DNA of 64,000 nt from Streptomyces sp. CHD11 (GTDB lineage: Bacteria > Actinomycetota > Actinomycetes > Streptomycetales > Streptomycetaceae): assembly GCF_018638295.1 (NCBI RefSeq), contig NZ_JABTTS010000007.1, positions 23,439 through 87,438 on the forward strand. Direction: 5' to 3'. Below, piece after piece: positions 52,482 through 61,268 of the stretch; position 1 is the stretch's first letter, and each line of letters opens with the position of its first letter. The translations under genes were made by a program, and so were the position numbers. Under the pieces are notes generated by a model. It was not told where the DNA came from. It ran no database searches and saw only the letters and a program-made list of their open reading frames with translations.

Positions 52482-52751
52482 GTGACCGCAGCATTCGACT
52501 ATGAGGACATGCACCACTTGGTGGACCGGCTCACGCCGCACCAGGTACGTCGCCTACGCCTGCTCGTCACGCAGGACGAGGAGCTTGCCCAGGCCGCCGA
52601 AGGGCTCCCACCGCGCCCTGCTGAGGGGCAGGCTGTCCCTGCGGGCCTGCTGGCGCTGATTGGGGCGGTCAACGGGCCGGAGGACCTGGCCGAGCGTCAC
52701 GACGACCATATCCGCGAACGGATGCGTGAGCGGTTCGGCGACCAGGCGTGA
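52482..52751 (+). CDS. Putative antitoxin of the PIN-domain pair
   Basis: This 89-residue acidic helical protein (FDYEDMHHLVDRLTPHQVRRLRLLVTQDEELAQ) ends with ERHDDHIRERMRERFGDQA. I do not recognise the fold, but it overlaps the PIN toxin gene by four bases (GTGA) and has antitoxin size. The amphipathic C-terminus fits toxin capture in VapBC-like pairs. GTG at 52482 lacks a strong ribosome-binding site. Confidence 0.7.
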   Translation: MTAAFDYEDMHHLVDRLTPHQVRRLRLLVTQDEELAQAAEGLPPRPAEGQAVPAGLLALIGAVNGPEDLAERHDDHIRERMRERFGDQA

Positions 52752-53158
52752 GCGCGATCGTCCTCGACACCGGCCCTCTCGCCGCTGCCCTGAACGCCGG
52801 CGACCGCCGCCACGCGGAGAGTGCGTCGCTACTGGTCTCGATGACCGGCCGCCGCTTGCTCCCCAGCCCTGTGCTGACCGAGGTGTGCTGGCTGCTGGAA
52901 CGCTGGCCCAAGCTGGAAGCCGCCTTCCTCTCCGAGGTCGCCAAGGGAACCTTCGAGCTGGTCCACCTCACCCCTGCCGACCTGGAGCGGATGGGTGAGC
53001 TCGTCCTGCAGTACGCGGACTTCCCTCTCGGCGGCGTTGATGCCTCGGTGATCGCCGTGGCCGAACGCTTCGGGGTGGAGCGGATCGCGACCCTGGATCG
53101 CCGACACTTCAGCGTCGTTCGTGCCAAACACGTCCGGGCTCTCACATTGCTGCCGTGA
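52748..53158 (+). CDS. PIN-domain ribonuclease toxin (VapC-like)
   Basis: This 136-residue PIN protein has the expected acidic residues: Asp7 (IVLDTGPLAA), Glu45 (LTEVCWLL), Asp98 (GGVDASVIAVAERF) and Asp117 (ATLDRRHFSV). VapC toxins are Mg-dependent RNases that cut tRNA or rRNA. Translation is coupled to the upstream antitoxin gene. Chromosomal pairs of this type often stabilise mobile DNA, which fits the adjacent integrase relict. Confidence 0.9.
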   Translation: MSAIVLDTGPLAAALNAGDRRHAESASLLVSMTGRRLLPSPVLTEVCWLLERWPKLEAAFLSEVAKGTFELVHLTPADLERMGELVLQYADFPLGGVDASVIAVAERFGVERIATLDRRHFSVVRAKHVRALTLLP

Positions 53159-53268
53159 CGGCAAAACACTTGTATTTTTGCAGTTCAACGGCAGTTTATG
53201 AGGCCGCGGAAGTCCGCTGATGGGGCTGGCTCCCGCCAGCTACGTTTCGAGGGCAAGCTGGAGGAGAA

Positions 53269-53484
53269 GTGCGAATAAATCGGCCTTCCGTCTGGCTGAG
53301 TGACGGGATTGTTCGTTACCTGGCCCTTGCCCAGTCGGTGCGGATAGTGATCGCCATTGTGGTGTTTTTAGGATTGTTTATCGGGATTTCTGGCGCGACG
53401 AGCGCTCTGCGATGGAGCCTTTCGTGCGGAGTAGGAGGGGCTTTTTTTGCGTTGGCCTTCAGTAGGGCAGGTCCGGTTGATTGA
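53269..53484 (+). CDS. Small membrane protein with a TTA codon
   Basis: This 71-residue protein has two predicted membrane helices (VRIVIAIVVFLGLFIGISGA and SLSCGVGGAFFALAFS). GTG at 53269 follows GGAGG by four bases. It contains a rare TTA leucine codon at 53368-53370, so expression should depend on the bldA tRNA. Base composition is lower in GC than the flanks. No family is recognised. Confidence 0.6.
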   Translation: MRINRPSVWLSDGIVRYLALAQSVRIVIAIVVFLGLFIGISGATSALRWSLSCGVGGAFFALAFSRAGPVD

Positions 53485-53536
53485 CCTCGGCGGCCGGCGC
53501 CACACGCAAGCGACGGCATAGAGATCGTGTGGACGG

Positions 53537-54886
53537 TCAGGGCTGCCAGTCCACCCGGTGCTCCGCCAGGTGCGCCAACACCGCGTGGTTGGCTTCCCAG
53601 CCGTCCGGGAATTTGACCAGGGTTCCCAGCTGGACCGGTTCTGTGGACGGGTAGTCGTCCAGGAGGTCGGTTACTCCCTCGCGGCAGATGACGATGCAGG
53701 CGTGGCGGTGGCGGGAGGTCAGGACGCAGAGACGGCCGGTTTCCAGGTGGAAGGCGGTGGCGTCGGGGCGGCCGGAGAGGGGGTGGAGGATGACGGTGAC
53801 GTCGTACTCGCGGCCCTGGAGGCGGTTTGCCGTGTCGACCGTCACGTTCGGTACGCCGAGTTCCGCCAGTGCCGCGCGGATTGCCGCTGCCTGGTCGCGG
53901 TGAGCGGTGCCTACGGCGATGCGGTCCGCGGTGAGAGGGGTCGGGGTGGGGGAGCGTTCGGAGGTTGATGCTCCCTCGCGGTCCAGGAGGCGGCGGACGG
54001 TGAGGGCTACCGCCTGGACTGCTTCCGGGTCCGTGCGGGGGGTGTGGCGGGCGGGGAGTTGGAGGAGGCCCCAGCCGGATTGCGCTGCCTCGTCGATCAC
54101 TTGGTCGGGGGGCGAGCCGTCCGACGGGACGCCGAAGGAGAGGGCGCGGTCGATGTGCTGCGTGCCGCTGCGGAACGGGGTGTAGGGATAGAAGGCGTCG
54201 GAGACCAGGGGGGCCGCGGACGCGGGGAGGCGCCAGGAGACGGGGAGGCGGTGTTGGGGGAGGGCGGGGTTGTGGGCCAGGAGGGTGGTGACGGCTGAGC
54301 CCGAGGGATCGTAGGAGAGGCCTGCCCACTGCTCCGCGCCGACGATGGAGAAGGGGTCCAACTGGCCGGGGTCGCCTACGAAGAGGGCTCGCTCGAAGAG
54401 GTTGGCTACGGCGAGGAGGGCGTCGGAGCGCATCTGGTAGGCCTCGTCCACGATCGCGTGCTGCCAGGGCTCTACGCCCTTGACGTGGGCCCACTTCGCC
54501 GCCGTGGAGATGACGACGGGCAGGCCGGTGAGGTCGGCGGCCTTTGAGGACTTGCGGACGTGGTCCAGGGCGTCGAGCGCCTTGTCGTAGGGGTCGGTGT
54601 CGCTGCTGTGCAGGCGGCCCACCGGGAGGTCGGGGTTCTTCTCGGCGAGGCGGAGGACCAGGTCGTCGACCTGGGCGTTAGTCTGCGCCACCACCATCAG
54701 CGGGCGGCCCGCCTCCGCCAGTTCCAGGGCCGCGCGTACGACCAGGGTGGACTTGCCGGCGCCGGGTGGGGAGTCGACGACCACACCGCGCGCGGTGCCG
54801 TGGAGCGTGTCGTGGAGGATCGCGTCCGTGGCGCGGGTGGCCGCGGAGCCGGGGTCGAACGCTGTTTCCTCGACAGGGGCGGTCAC
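53537..54886 (-). CDS. SF1-type DNA helicase/AAA protein (operon with nuclease)
   Basis: The 449-residue protein has a Walker A DSPPGAGKST (residues 38-47), Walker B HAIVDEAYQM, motif III FVGDPGQLDP, and C-terminal helicase motifs VDTANRLQGREYDVTVIL and VLTSRHRHACIVI. This pattern is SF1B-like (Dna2/Upf1/RecD-type). The GTG start overlaps the TGA of the upstream gene by four bases. It is the last gene of the nuclease-unknown-helicase operon and probably unwinds DNA for the nuclease. Confidence 0.88.
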   Translation of the reverse strand: MTAPVEETAFDPGSAATRATDAILHDTLHGTARGVVVDSPPGAGKSTLVVRAALELAEAGRPLMVVAQTNAQVDDLVLRLAEKNPDLPVGRLHSSDTDPYDKALDALDHVRKSSKAADLTGLPVVISTAAKWAHVKGVEPWQHAIVDEAYQMRSDALLAVANLFERALFVGDPGQLDPFSIVGAEQWAGLSYDPSGSAVTTLLAHNPALPQHRLPVSWRLPASAAPLVSDAFYPYTPFRSGTQHIDRALSFGVPSDGSPPDQVIDEAAQSGWGLLQLPARHTPRTDPEAVQAVALTVRRLLDREGASTSERSPTPTPLTADRIAVGTAHRDQAAAIRAALAELGVPNVTVDTANRLQGREYDVTVILHPLSGRPDATAFHLETGRLCVLTSRHRHACIVICREGVTDLLDDYPSTEPVQLGTLVKFPDGWEANHAVLAHLAEHRVDWQP

Positions 54887-56484
54887 AGTACGTCCTCCTC
54901 GGTCATCGCGTCGGCGGGCTCGGGCACGGGCTCCTCGCCGGGTGGGCCGCCGTGGGTCCACGGGGTTTCCTCCGGGTCGGGGAGTTTGGCTCCGCCGCGC
55001 GGTTCGTGTTCGAAGAGGGTGAAGCAGAGGCGGTCGCCCTTCTCCGGGACCGATCCCTCCTCCGGCTCCTTGCCCCGGCCCATCTTGTCCAGGATGCGGA
55101 GGGTGAGGAGACCGGGTTCGGGACCGTCCTCGTAGCCTACGAATTCCGTGGATTGTGGCTTTCCGTTCAGGGAGCGGTAGGCCTTCGCGCGCTCGCCGAG
55201 GTGGGGGGTGTCGTCCGTGCGGAGGGTGAGGAGAGGGCGGGGGCTCGGGCGTTTGGTCTCGGTGTACGTCATCACCACGTCGACCACCTCGCCGGCGAAC
55301 GCTTCTCCGGACAGGCGTCGGGATGCCATCACCAGTGGGTCGTCCAATGCTTCCTGTGCTTCCAGGCGGGACTGTTCGCGCTCGCGTGTGGCCAGCTTGT
55401 TCGCGGCGGTGACCGCGTCGTCGCGGCGGGGCTGGGGTGGTTCGCCCGCGGTCACCCGGTCGCGGTGGCTGGTGAAGGACCAGCGGTCGCGGGTCCAGCG
55501 TTCCTCGACGCGTGTGCCCTCCGGGAGGTGCCGGAGGAGGTCCAGGCCCTGCCACACCGCGTTCCAGGTGGGCAGGGTGCGGCTTTCCACCAGGGCGCGG
55601 ATTTCTTGTTCGGCGGTGGTCAGGGCGGCCAGGCGGTCGTCTGCCTCCAGGCCGTCCTCCGCCGCCGCCAGTGCCGTACGGGCGCGGTCGTAGCGTTCGA
55701 TCGCCGGGGCGAGGAGTTTGTTGTCGAAGGCCGGGTCGGTTGCCGGGCCCGCGGGTGGGCAGAGGAGTTGGCCGGACGCGTCCCGCGCCAGTTCGGCCCG
55801 CTGTGCGGCTTCCGCGCCGGAGCTGCCCTCGGGTGGGGCGATCCAGGCGAGCAGGGCGCCCAGGTGCTGGTCCTCCAGCGTGGACTGGCCGGTCGCCCAG
55901 TGCCGGCCCAGGACGTCCGTCATGGCGAGGAGGAGGGACGAGCCGGGGACGCGGGCGCGTTCGCCGAAGTGGGTCAGCCAGCGGCCCAGCAGTGGTACGC
56001 GGGGTGGTGCCGGGTACGGGGTCTCCGGGTCCTGTTCCGCCGTGCGGCGGAAGCGCATCGAGCGGCCGAGCAGGCGTACGAGGTCGATGCCCGCCCTGCT
56101 CGGCACGATCAGCTGGGGTGCGTCCGCGCACAGCTCGACCTCGACCTTGACGCGCTTGCCGGTCTCCGGGTCGGTCTCGGAGCGCTCGGCGGGCTCCACG
56201 GTGTCCGCGAAGCCGTCGACGTACGGCAGGACCACGTCGGCCAGCTCGGCGAGGAACGCGAAGCGCAGGTCGCGGTCGCGGGGCTGAGGGACGGCGAGGA
56301 GGCGGGGTGCGTGCCGGTCGGTGCCCACCAGTGCGCCCAGCGGGGCGCCCGCCTCGCCGGCGGTGGTGAGGGGGACGAACACCAGGGGGTGTTCCGCGAG
56401 GTGCCGGTGCCGGACGGTGGCGGTGGGCCGGGCGCGGCCGGTGCTGACGGCCTCGAGGCGGGCGAGGGTGGTGATCAGGGACAA
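54883..56484 (-). CDS. Unknown middle protein of the nuclease-helicase operon
   Basis: This 533-residue protein has no domain that I recognise. The first half (LSLITTLARLEAVSTGRARP .. LPYVDGFADTVEPAERSE) looks mixed alpha/beta. A charged helical segment (RARTALAAAEDGLEADDRLAAL) follows, then a C-terminal part rich in beta strands (GEVVDVVMTYTETKRPSPRPLLTLRTDD, FVGYEDGPEPGLLTLRI) that could be an SH3/OB-like barrel. TTG at 56484 has GGAGGTG before it and overlaps the nuclease stop by 10 bp; its own TGA overlaps the helicase GTG. Tight packing means it acts with both. It may supply the stalk or barrel that in Dna2 joins nuclease and helicase. Confidence 0.75.
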   Translation of the reverse strand: MSLITTLARLEAVSTGRARPTATVRHRHLAEHPLVFVPLTTAGEAGAPLGALVGTDRHAPRLLAVPQPRDRDLRFAFLAELADVVLPYVDGFADTVEPAERSETDPETGKRVKVEVELCADAPQLIVPSRAGIDLVRLLGRSMRFRRTAEQDPETPYPAPPRVPLLGRWLTHFGERARVPGSSLLLAMTDVLGRHWATGQSTLEDQHLGALLAWIAPPEGSSGAEAAQRAELARDASGQLLCPPAGPATDPAFDNKLLAPAIERYDRARTALAAAEDGLEADDRLAALTTAEQEIRALVESRTLPTWNAVWQGLDLLRHLPEGTRVEERWTRDRWSFTSHRDRVTAGEPPQPRRDDAVTAANKLATREREQSRLEAQEALDDPLVMASRRLSGEAFAGEVVDVVMTYTETKRPSPRPLLTLRTDDTPHLGERAKAYRSLNGKPQSTEFVGYEDGPEPGLLTLRILDKMGRGKEPEEGSVPEKGDRLCFTLFEHEPRGGAKLPDPEETPWTHGGPPGEEPVPEPADAMTEEDVL

Positions 56485-57677
56485 GGGGCCACCTCCGGGC
56501 GCGCACCGCTCAGTGCTTCCGCGCGCAGGGCTGCCGCGCGCCGCAGTGCCGCCACCGCCGGGTCGTCGGGGTCGCCGGCCTCCCCGCGGGCCGCGGCCAG
56601 TACGTCCTCGACGGTCGTCAGGCCCCCCAGCTCCGCCCGGACGGGGCGGCCGAGCGAGGTCACCGCGCCGTCCGCGCGGGAGCGGTCCCGGCAGTGGAAG
56701 GCCAGCTCGCACGCGGAGAGGCACTCCGGCGCGTAGGCCGCCGGGACCGTCTCCACCGCCTCGGTCAGTTCTTCGGCCGGCAGTTCCGGGGAGAAGCAGG
56801 TGCCCTCGGGGAGGGTGTCGGCGATCTCCTCGATGCGGGTGAGCCGGTCCAGCTGGCGGGCGGTCACCGCGCGCTGCTTGCGGACGTCCACGGCGGAGGC
56901 GGTGGGGAGGTTGGAGAAGTCCTTGGGGCAGACCAGCAGGATGCGGTGCCGGACGCGCGGGGCGGGGTCCAGGCGCGCGGCGACCTGCTCCAGGGCCAGC
57001 ACGTACACCGCCGACTGTCGGGCCGCCGCGCCGACCTTCGACGGGTCCGCGGCGCCGTCCAGCATCGGGAAGGACTTGATCTCCACGACCGTCCAGCTGC
57101 CGTCCGGGTGGACCACCACCGCGTCCGGCTCCAGGAACGCGGGGGAGCCCGCGACGTCGAGGGCGAGCATGGGGTGGTCGAGCAGTGTCCACGCGCCGGG
57201 TGCCTCGGTCGCGGCCTCGCGCAGGGCCAGCTCGGTACGGGCCGTCCGGCCCTGGGGGCCCTGTGCGGTCAGGTCGGGCACGCGCGCTTCGGTGGGGGGC
57301 TCGGCCGCGCGGTCGAGTTTCTCGTGGGCGAGGCGCAGCAGCTCCGTACCGCCGTCCGCCTTGACCTTCGCCTCGAACGCGTTGCCCCGGACGAACGCGA
57401 ACTGGGACTGGCCGAAGACCGACGGGGAGCCCAGCGCGCTCGCCAGGGCCCCCTTGTCCACCCCGGCGCCGTCCAGGATCGCGCGCCGTCTGCAGCCCGG
57501 GTTGGCGGCGAGGGCGGCCAGGGCGCGCGCGTCCAGCGCCTTGGCCTGCACCTCCGGGCCGCGCAGCTCAGCGAGCCGGTGCCGGAGCGTCTTCGTCCGC
57601 GTCCGAGGGGGAGGCACCCGGTCCGGCTTCTCGTCCGTACCGCGGTTCGGGGTGCCGCTGCCGTGGAATTCGCTCAC
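56475..57677 (-). CDS. Cas4/Dna2-like PD-(D/E)XK nuclease with Fe-S cysteines
   Basis: This 400-residue nuclease has catalytic elements FVRGNAFEAKVK, EPDAVVVHPDG and VVEIKSF (ExK), with downstream Gln-Tyr in ARQSAVYVLALEQ. An isolated Cys near residue 62 (NPGCRRRAIL) and a late cluster ECLSACELAFHC (C-x3-C-x5-C) correspond to the four Fe-S ligands that bracket the nuclease core in Cas4, AddB and Dna2. GTG at 57677 would overlap the PAP2 gene by 110 bp; GTG at 57617 is another possible start. It is first in the three-gene operon. Confidence 0.85.
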   Translation of the reverse strand: MSEFHGSGTPNRGTDEKPDRVPPPRTRTKTLRHRLAELRGPEVQAKALDARALAALAANPGCRRRAILDGAGVDKGALASALGSPSVFGQSQFAFVRGNAFEAKVKADGGTELLRLAHEKLDRAAEPPTEARVPDLTAQGPQGRTARTELALREAATEAPGAWTLLDHPMLALDVAGSPAFLEPDAVVVHPDGSWTVVEIKSFPMLDGAADPSKVGAAARQSAVYVLALEQVAARLDPAPRVRHRILLVCPKDFSNLPTASAVDVRKQRAVTARQLDRLTRIEEIADTLPEGTCFSPELPAEELTEAVETVPAAYAPECLSACELAFHCRDRSRADGAVTSLGRPVRAELGGLTTVEDVLAAARGEAGDPDDPAVAALRRAAALRAEALSGARPEVAPCP

Positions 57678-58527
57678 CCGCGGAAGTCTGGCATCCGGCA
57701 CTGACAATCGTGGAATGTGTGGCGGACGAGGCCACCGGGACGGTCGCGGCGCGGGGCAGGTAGCGGGCCTTCGCCAGGTCGGCACAGCGCATCACGCGGG
57801 GGGCCAGCAGCAGGCCGGCGCCCATGACGGCGGCGCCCGCGACCGCGTCGAGGAAGTAGTGGTTCGCGGTGCCCATCACGACGATCGTGGTCACCAGCGG
57901 GTAGACGACGGCGGCCGTCTTCGTCAGGCGGGTGCGGCCGTACTTCCAGAGGATCACACCGCACCACAGGGCCCAGCCGACGTGCAGGCTCGGCATCGCC
58001 GCGTACTGGTTGGTCATCCCGCCGAGTCCGCGCGGGGCGCTCGCCTCGCCGCCCCACCAGCCGTACGAGCTGTAGTGGGCCATGGTGTCGACGAAGCCGT
58101 GGCTCGCGTCGAGCAGCCGGGGCGGGCAGGTGGGCAGCAGGGTGAAGCCGATCAGGCCGATGAACGTGGAGGTCATCAGCCAGGTGCGGGCCGCCCGGTA
58201 GCGCACCGCGTGGGAGCGGAACAGCCAGACGAGGACGGCCGGGGTGACCATGTAGTGCAGCGAGGCGTACCAGAAGTCCGCGGGTATGCCGATCCACGGC
58301 TCCCGGGTGAAGAGACGGTTCAGCGGGCTCTCGGCGTTGAGGAACAGCGCCTTCTCGATGCGCAGGATCCCCAGGCCGTGGTCCACGGCGTCGGAGACGT
58401 CACCTCGTACGACAAGCCGCCCCGCCGAGTAGCAGGCGTACACGAGGACCAGGAGCGGCAGCTCCGTCCACCAGCGCAGCCGGGTCGCCGGGACCGCCTC
58501 GGTGCCCGGTGTCTCGGTGTGCGGCAT
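57568..58527 (-). CDS. PAP2-family membrane phosphatase (inositol phosphorylceramide synthase-like)
   Basis: This 319-residue membrane protein has about six helices and the PAP2 active-site elements PSLHVGWALW and GTANHYFLDAVAG (His in each). It resembles the inositol phosphorylceramide synthase/Aur1-like group in actinobacteria. GGGGGAG precedes ATG at 58527. A hydrophilic C-terminal tail (STIVSAGCQTSAGERIPRQR) is, from memory, conserved in Streptomyces relatives. It runs 110 bp into the start of the nuclease gene in another frame of the same strand. Confidence 0.88.
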   Translation of the reverse strand: MPHTETPGTEAVPATRLRWWTELPLLVLVYACYSAGRLVVRGDVSDAVDHGLGILRIEKALFLNAESPLNRLFTREPWIGIPADFWYASLHYMVTPAVLVWLFRSHAVRYRAARTWLMTSTFIGLIGFTLLPTCPPRLLDASHGFVDTMAHYSSYGWWGGEASAPRGLGGMTNQYAAMPSLHVGWALWCGVILWKYGRTRLTKTAAVVYPLVTTIVVMGTANHYFLDAVAGAAVMGAGLLLAPRVMRCADLAKARYLPRAATVPVASSATHSTIVSAGCQTSAGERIPRQRHPEPRYGREAGPGASPSDADEDAPAPAR

Positions 58528-58721
58528 CCGATCGCTCCCCCTTCGTCTCCGTACGCCGCTCGTTCGGCGGCCCGTCACTCTACGGTGTCCTGCACGTCCC
58601 CCGTGAGACGCCCTCGGCCCTCATAGACGCAGAGATCTCCCGCCGGGTTGCCCCTGACCAGGGTGCGCGATGATGGAGGGACTCCGCTTGCGAATTACGT
58701 GAATGTCAGGAAGGTCTCCCC

Positions 58722-59318
58722 ATGGCACCGCGCATCCTGCTGGCCCGGCACGGACAGACGCAGTGGTCGCTGTCCGGCAAGCACACCGGCAGGACCGACG
58801 TACCGCTGCTGGAGGAAGGGCGGCGGGGGGCCAAGCTGCTGGGGGAGCGGCTGCGGGGTGCGCCGTTCGACGGGCTGGCGGGGGTCGAGGTGCGGACCAG
58901 TCCGCTGGTGCGGGCGCGGGAGACGTGCGAGCTGGCCGGGTTCGGGGAGCGGGCGGTGGTGTGGGACACGCTCATGGAGTGGGACTACGGGGCGTATGAG
59001 GGGATGACGCCGGAGGAGATACGGGCGGGGCGGCCGGGGTGGCTGATCTGGCGGGACGGGGTGCCGGAGGGGGAGAGCCTGGCGGAGGTCACCGCGCGTG
59101 CGGACGAGGTGGTGGGCTGGGCGCGGTCGGCCGACCGGGATGTTCTGGTGTTCGCCCACGGGCACATTCTGCGGTCGATCGGGGCGCGGTGGCTGGGACT
59201 GCCGCTGGACTTCGCGGCGCGGGTGCGGCTGAATCCGACGTCGTTGTCGATCTTGGGGTGGGCTTATGGGGAGCCCGCGATCGAGACGTGGAACGAGCAG
59301 GGGCATCTGGCTGCGTGA
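58722..59318 (+). CDS. Histidine phosphatase family protein
   Basis: The 198-residue enzyme has the phosphoglycerate-mutase-like RHG motif ([12 protein letters not shown], His10), the Arg in [10 protein letters not shown], Glu in [13 protein letters not shown] and the second His in VFAHGHILR. Close relatives act on sugar phosphates or phosphohistidine; the substrate is not readable. AGGAAGG lies before ATG. Convergent with the TPR regulator. Confidence 0.92.
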   Translation: MAPRILLARHGQTQWSLSGKHTGRTDVPLLEEGRRGAKLLGERLRGAPFDGLAGVEVRTSPLVRARETCELAGFGERAVVWDTLMEWDYGAYEGMTPEEIRAGRPGWLIWRDGVPEGESLAEVTARADEVVGWARSADRDVLVFAHGHILRSIGARWLGLPLDFAARVRLNPTSLSILGWAYGEPAIETWNEQGHLAA

Positions 59319-59429
59319 GCTGCCCGGCCGTCGGGCTGGTGCTTACCCGGTGCCCGGTGTTGGTGCTGGGCGGGGGTGTTGCGCGGCCCGGCGTCTGCGG
59401 GGTGCCGCCGCGCCCACCCGTGCCGCCCT

Positions 59430-59480
59430 GGGGGTACCTCCCAGGCCTTCAAGGCACTGGGGGAGGCACGACTGCCCGCG
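59430..59480. repeat. Streptomyces-type intergenic hairpin repeat
   Basis: CCTCCCAG (59437-59444) and CTGGGGGAGG (59457-59466) form a stem, followed by CACGACTGCCCGC. Elements with CTGGGGGTACCTCCCAG and GGGGGAGGCACGACTGCCCGC recur between genes in many Streptomyces. It lies between convergent genes and can serve as terminator. Confidence 0.65.
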
Positions 59481-59531
59481 GTGGGGCGGGGAGTGCGTGG
59501 TTGTGTGCGGGGGGTCGCGGTGGCGTGGGGG

Positions 59532-60980
59532 TCAGACTGCTCGGGGGAGGGAAGCGTGGCGGTCGAGGAAGGCCGAGACTCCTGAGGCCCGGCGGTGGGG
59601 GAGGAGGACGCGGGAGGTGCCTGCCAGCATCGTGCGGACGCGGGAGGACTGGACCTCGGCGAGGAGGTCCAGAGCCCGCATGCCCGCTGCCGCCGCCTCG
59701 TCCGGGAAGCCGCCGCGGGCCAGGTCGTCCGCCAGCTCGGCCGTGTAGAGCGCGATGTTGCGGGTGAAGTGGGGGTCCTGGAGTTCCGCCGCACGGCGTG
59801 CGTGCCGGGCCGCCCGCGGCCAGTCGCCCAGGGTCGACCAGCACTGCGCCTCCAGGCCTTCCAGCTCGGCCTCCCCGTAGAAGCTCATCCACTCCGGGTC
59901 CGCCTCCGCCGCCCCGCGCTCGAAGTACGCCCCCGCGCGGACCAGCGCCTGCTCGCACCCGGTGCGGTCGGCGAGGCCCGCCCAGCCGCCCGCCTCGCGC
60001 AGGGCGAGCAGTGACATCAGCCGGGGCGAGCCGAGCGATCGCGCCACCCGCTGGGCCGCCTGCGCCGCCCGTACCGCCTCCCGGGGGCGGCCCGCGTCCC
60101 GCGCGAGGAACGCCGTGTTGCAGAAGGCGTGCGCCTCGAGGCCCGGATCACCGGTCACCCGCGCGGTCGCCAGGGCCTCCGCATAGTGCGAGCGGGCGTC
60201 GTCGAAACGGCCGGAGTCGTGCGCCAGCCAGCCCACCGAGATGGCCAGCTCACCGGCGCCGGAGTAGAGCCGGTCCGCCGTCCGCTGCCGGGCCACCCCG
60301 GCGTCCAGCAGCGCGTACGCGGCGCGCAGGGGGGCCGCCGCGCGGCGGTAGAGACCGTCCGCGCCGTGCCGGTCGTCCAGCAGCCGGATCCGGCGGACGG
60401 CCTCCTCCAGGGCGCCCGCGTCGCTCGCCCCCGCGCGGCGCACGGCGCGCTGCGGCGCCGAGGCGTCGGAGGCGAACCCGTAAGGGCTCAGCGAGGCGGC
60501 GGCCATCGTGGCGCCGCCGCTGGTCATGAATGCGCGACGCAGCACGTCGCTCTCCTCGTGGTCGTGCGGGTCGTACGTGTCGTACCGGTTCTGCGTCTCA
60601 TACGGCTCGCACGCCCCGCTGGTCTCACCCGTGGCGTTCGCCGGTCCTTCGGTGCGGGCCGCCGGGAGGTCCCCGGCGGTCCCGGTCCGGCGTCCGCGGA
60701 CCGACGAGCGGGGCGCGAAGCCCAGGTCGGTCAGCGTGCGGCCGGGGAACATGTGCAGGAACACCCGTTCATAGGCGTAGTTGGGACAGCGGATCTCGCC
60801 CGCCTCCACCCTGTAGACGTAACGCGCGTCACAGCTGACCCGCTCGTCGATCTCGTGGGCGGCCCGCCGTACCGCTGCGGCGAACTCGGCCGGCGAGCGC
60901 GCTCCGCGCAGTTGCCGGAAGACGAGGTTCGGCCGCGGGGGCCGGTCGGGCGTGGACGAGGGCACCGTTGACGACGCCAT
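59532..60980 (-). CDS. TPR-containing regulator (NsdA-like)
   Basis: The 482-residue protein starts with an HTH-like region (RQLRGARSPAEFAAAVRRAAHEIDERVSCDARYVYRVEAGEIRCP, residues 20-65), then a disordered Arg/Gly/Glu linker. A long TPR-like helical array from about residue 190 to the end (RFDDARSHYAEALATARVTGDPGLEAHAF, then WPRAARHARRAAELQ) follows. This architecture is that of NsdA/NsdB-type negative regulators of Streptomyces differentiation and antibiotics. The Twin-Ala hydrophobic SGGATMAAASLSPYG is not a clear membrane segment. GAGGA precedes ATG at 60980. Confidence 0.8.
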   Translation of the reverse strand: MASSTVPSSTPDRPPRPNLVFRQLRGARSPAEFAAAVRRAAHEIDERVSCDARYVYRVEAGEIRCPNYAYERVFLHMFPGRTLTDLGFAPRSSVRGRRTGTAGDLPAARTEGPANATGETSGACEPYETQNRYDTYDPHDHEESDVLRRAFMTSGGATMAAASLSPYGFASDASAPQRAVRRAGASDAGALEEAVRRIRLLDDRHGADGLYRRAAAPLRAAYALLDAGVARQRTADRLYSGAGELAISVGWLAHDSGRFDDARSHYAEALATARVTGDPGLEAHAFCNTAFLARDAGRPREAVRAAQAAQRVARSLGSPRLMSLLALREAGGWAGLADRTGCEQALVRAGAYFERGAAEADPEWMSFYGEAELEGLEAQCWSTLGDWPRAARHARRAAELQDPHFTRNIALYTAELADDLARGGFPDEAAAAGMRALDLLAEVQSSRVRTMLAGTSRVLLPHRRASGVSAFLDRHASLPRAV

Positions 60981-61268
60981 GGCCGGGTCCTCTCTGCGAA
61001 CCGTCGAACCATGCCGGAATGGGGTGGGTTGTCCGTGTGCCACCCTGTTTCCGGCGGGCTAGAACGTACCTGCTGTGACGGAGTCACCACGCAGAGTTTG
61101 GCTACAAAACGGATATGTCATCCACGATCTGCCATGAACTGCCATCCTTTGCGGCGCACTTTCGCCGTAGCCGTTGACATCCCGGGTCGTTGGACTCTGT
61201 GGACCGGGAGCCGCCCGACTCCCGACCCGCTCGTCCAAGCAGGGATCGTGTGTGTGGTGGAGGCCGGG
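60981..61268. other. Divergent intergenic region
   Basis: No gene is supported. It includes GTGACGGAGTCAC near 61075-61087, a short palindrome that may be an operator for one of the divergent genes. Confidence 0.35.
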
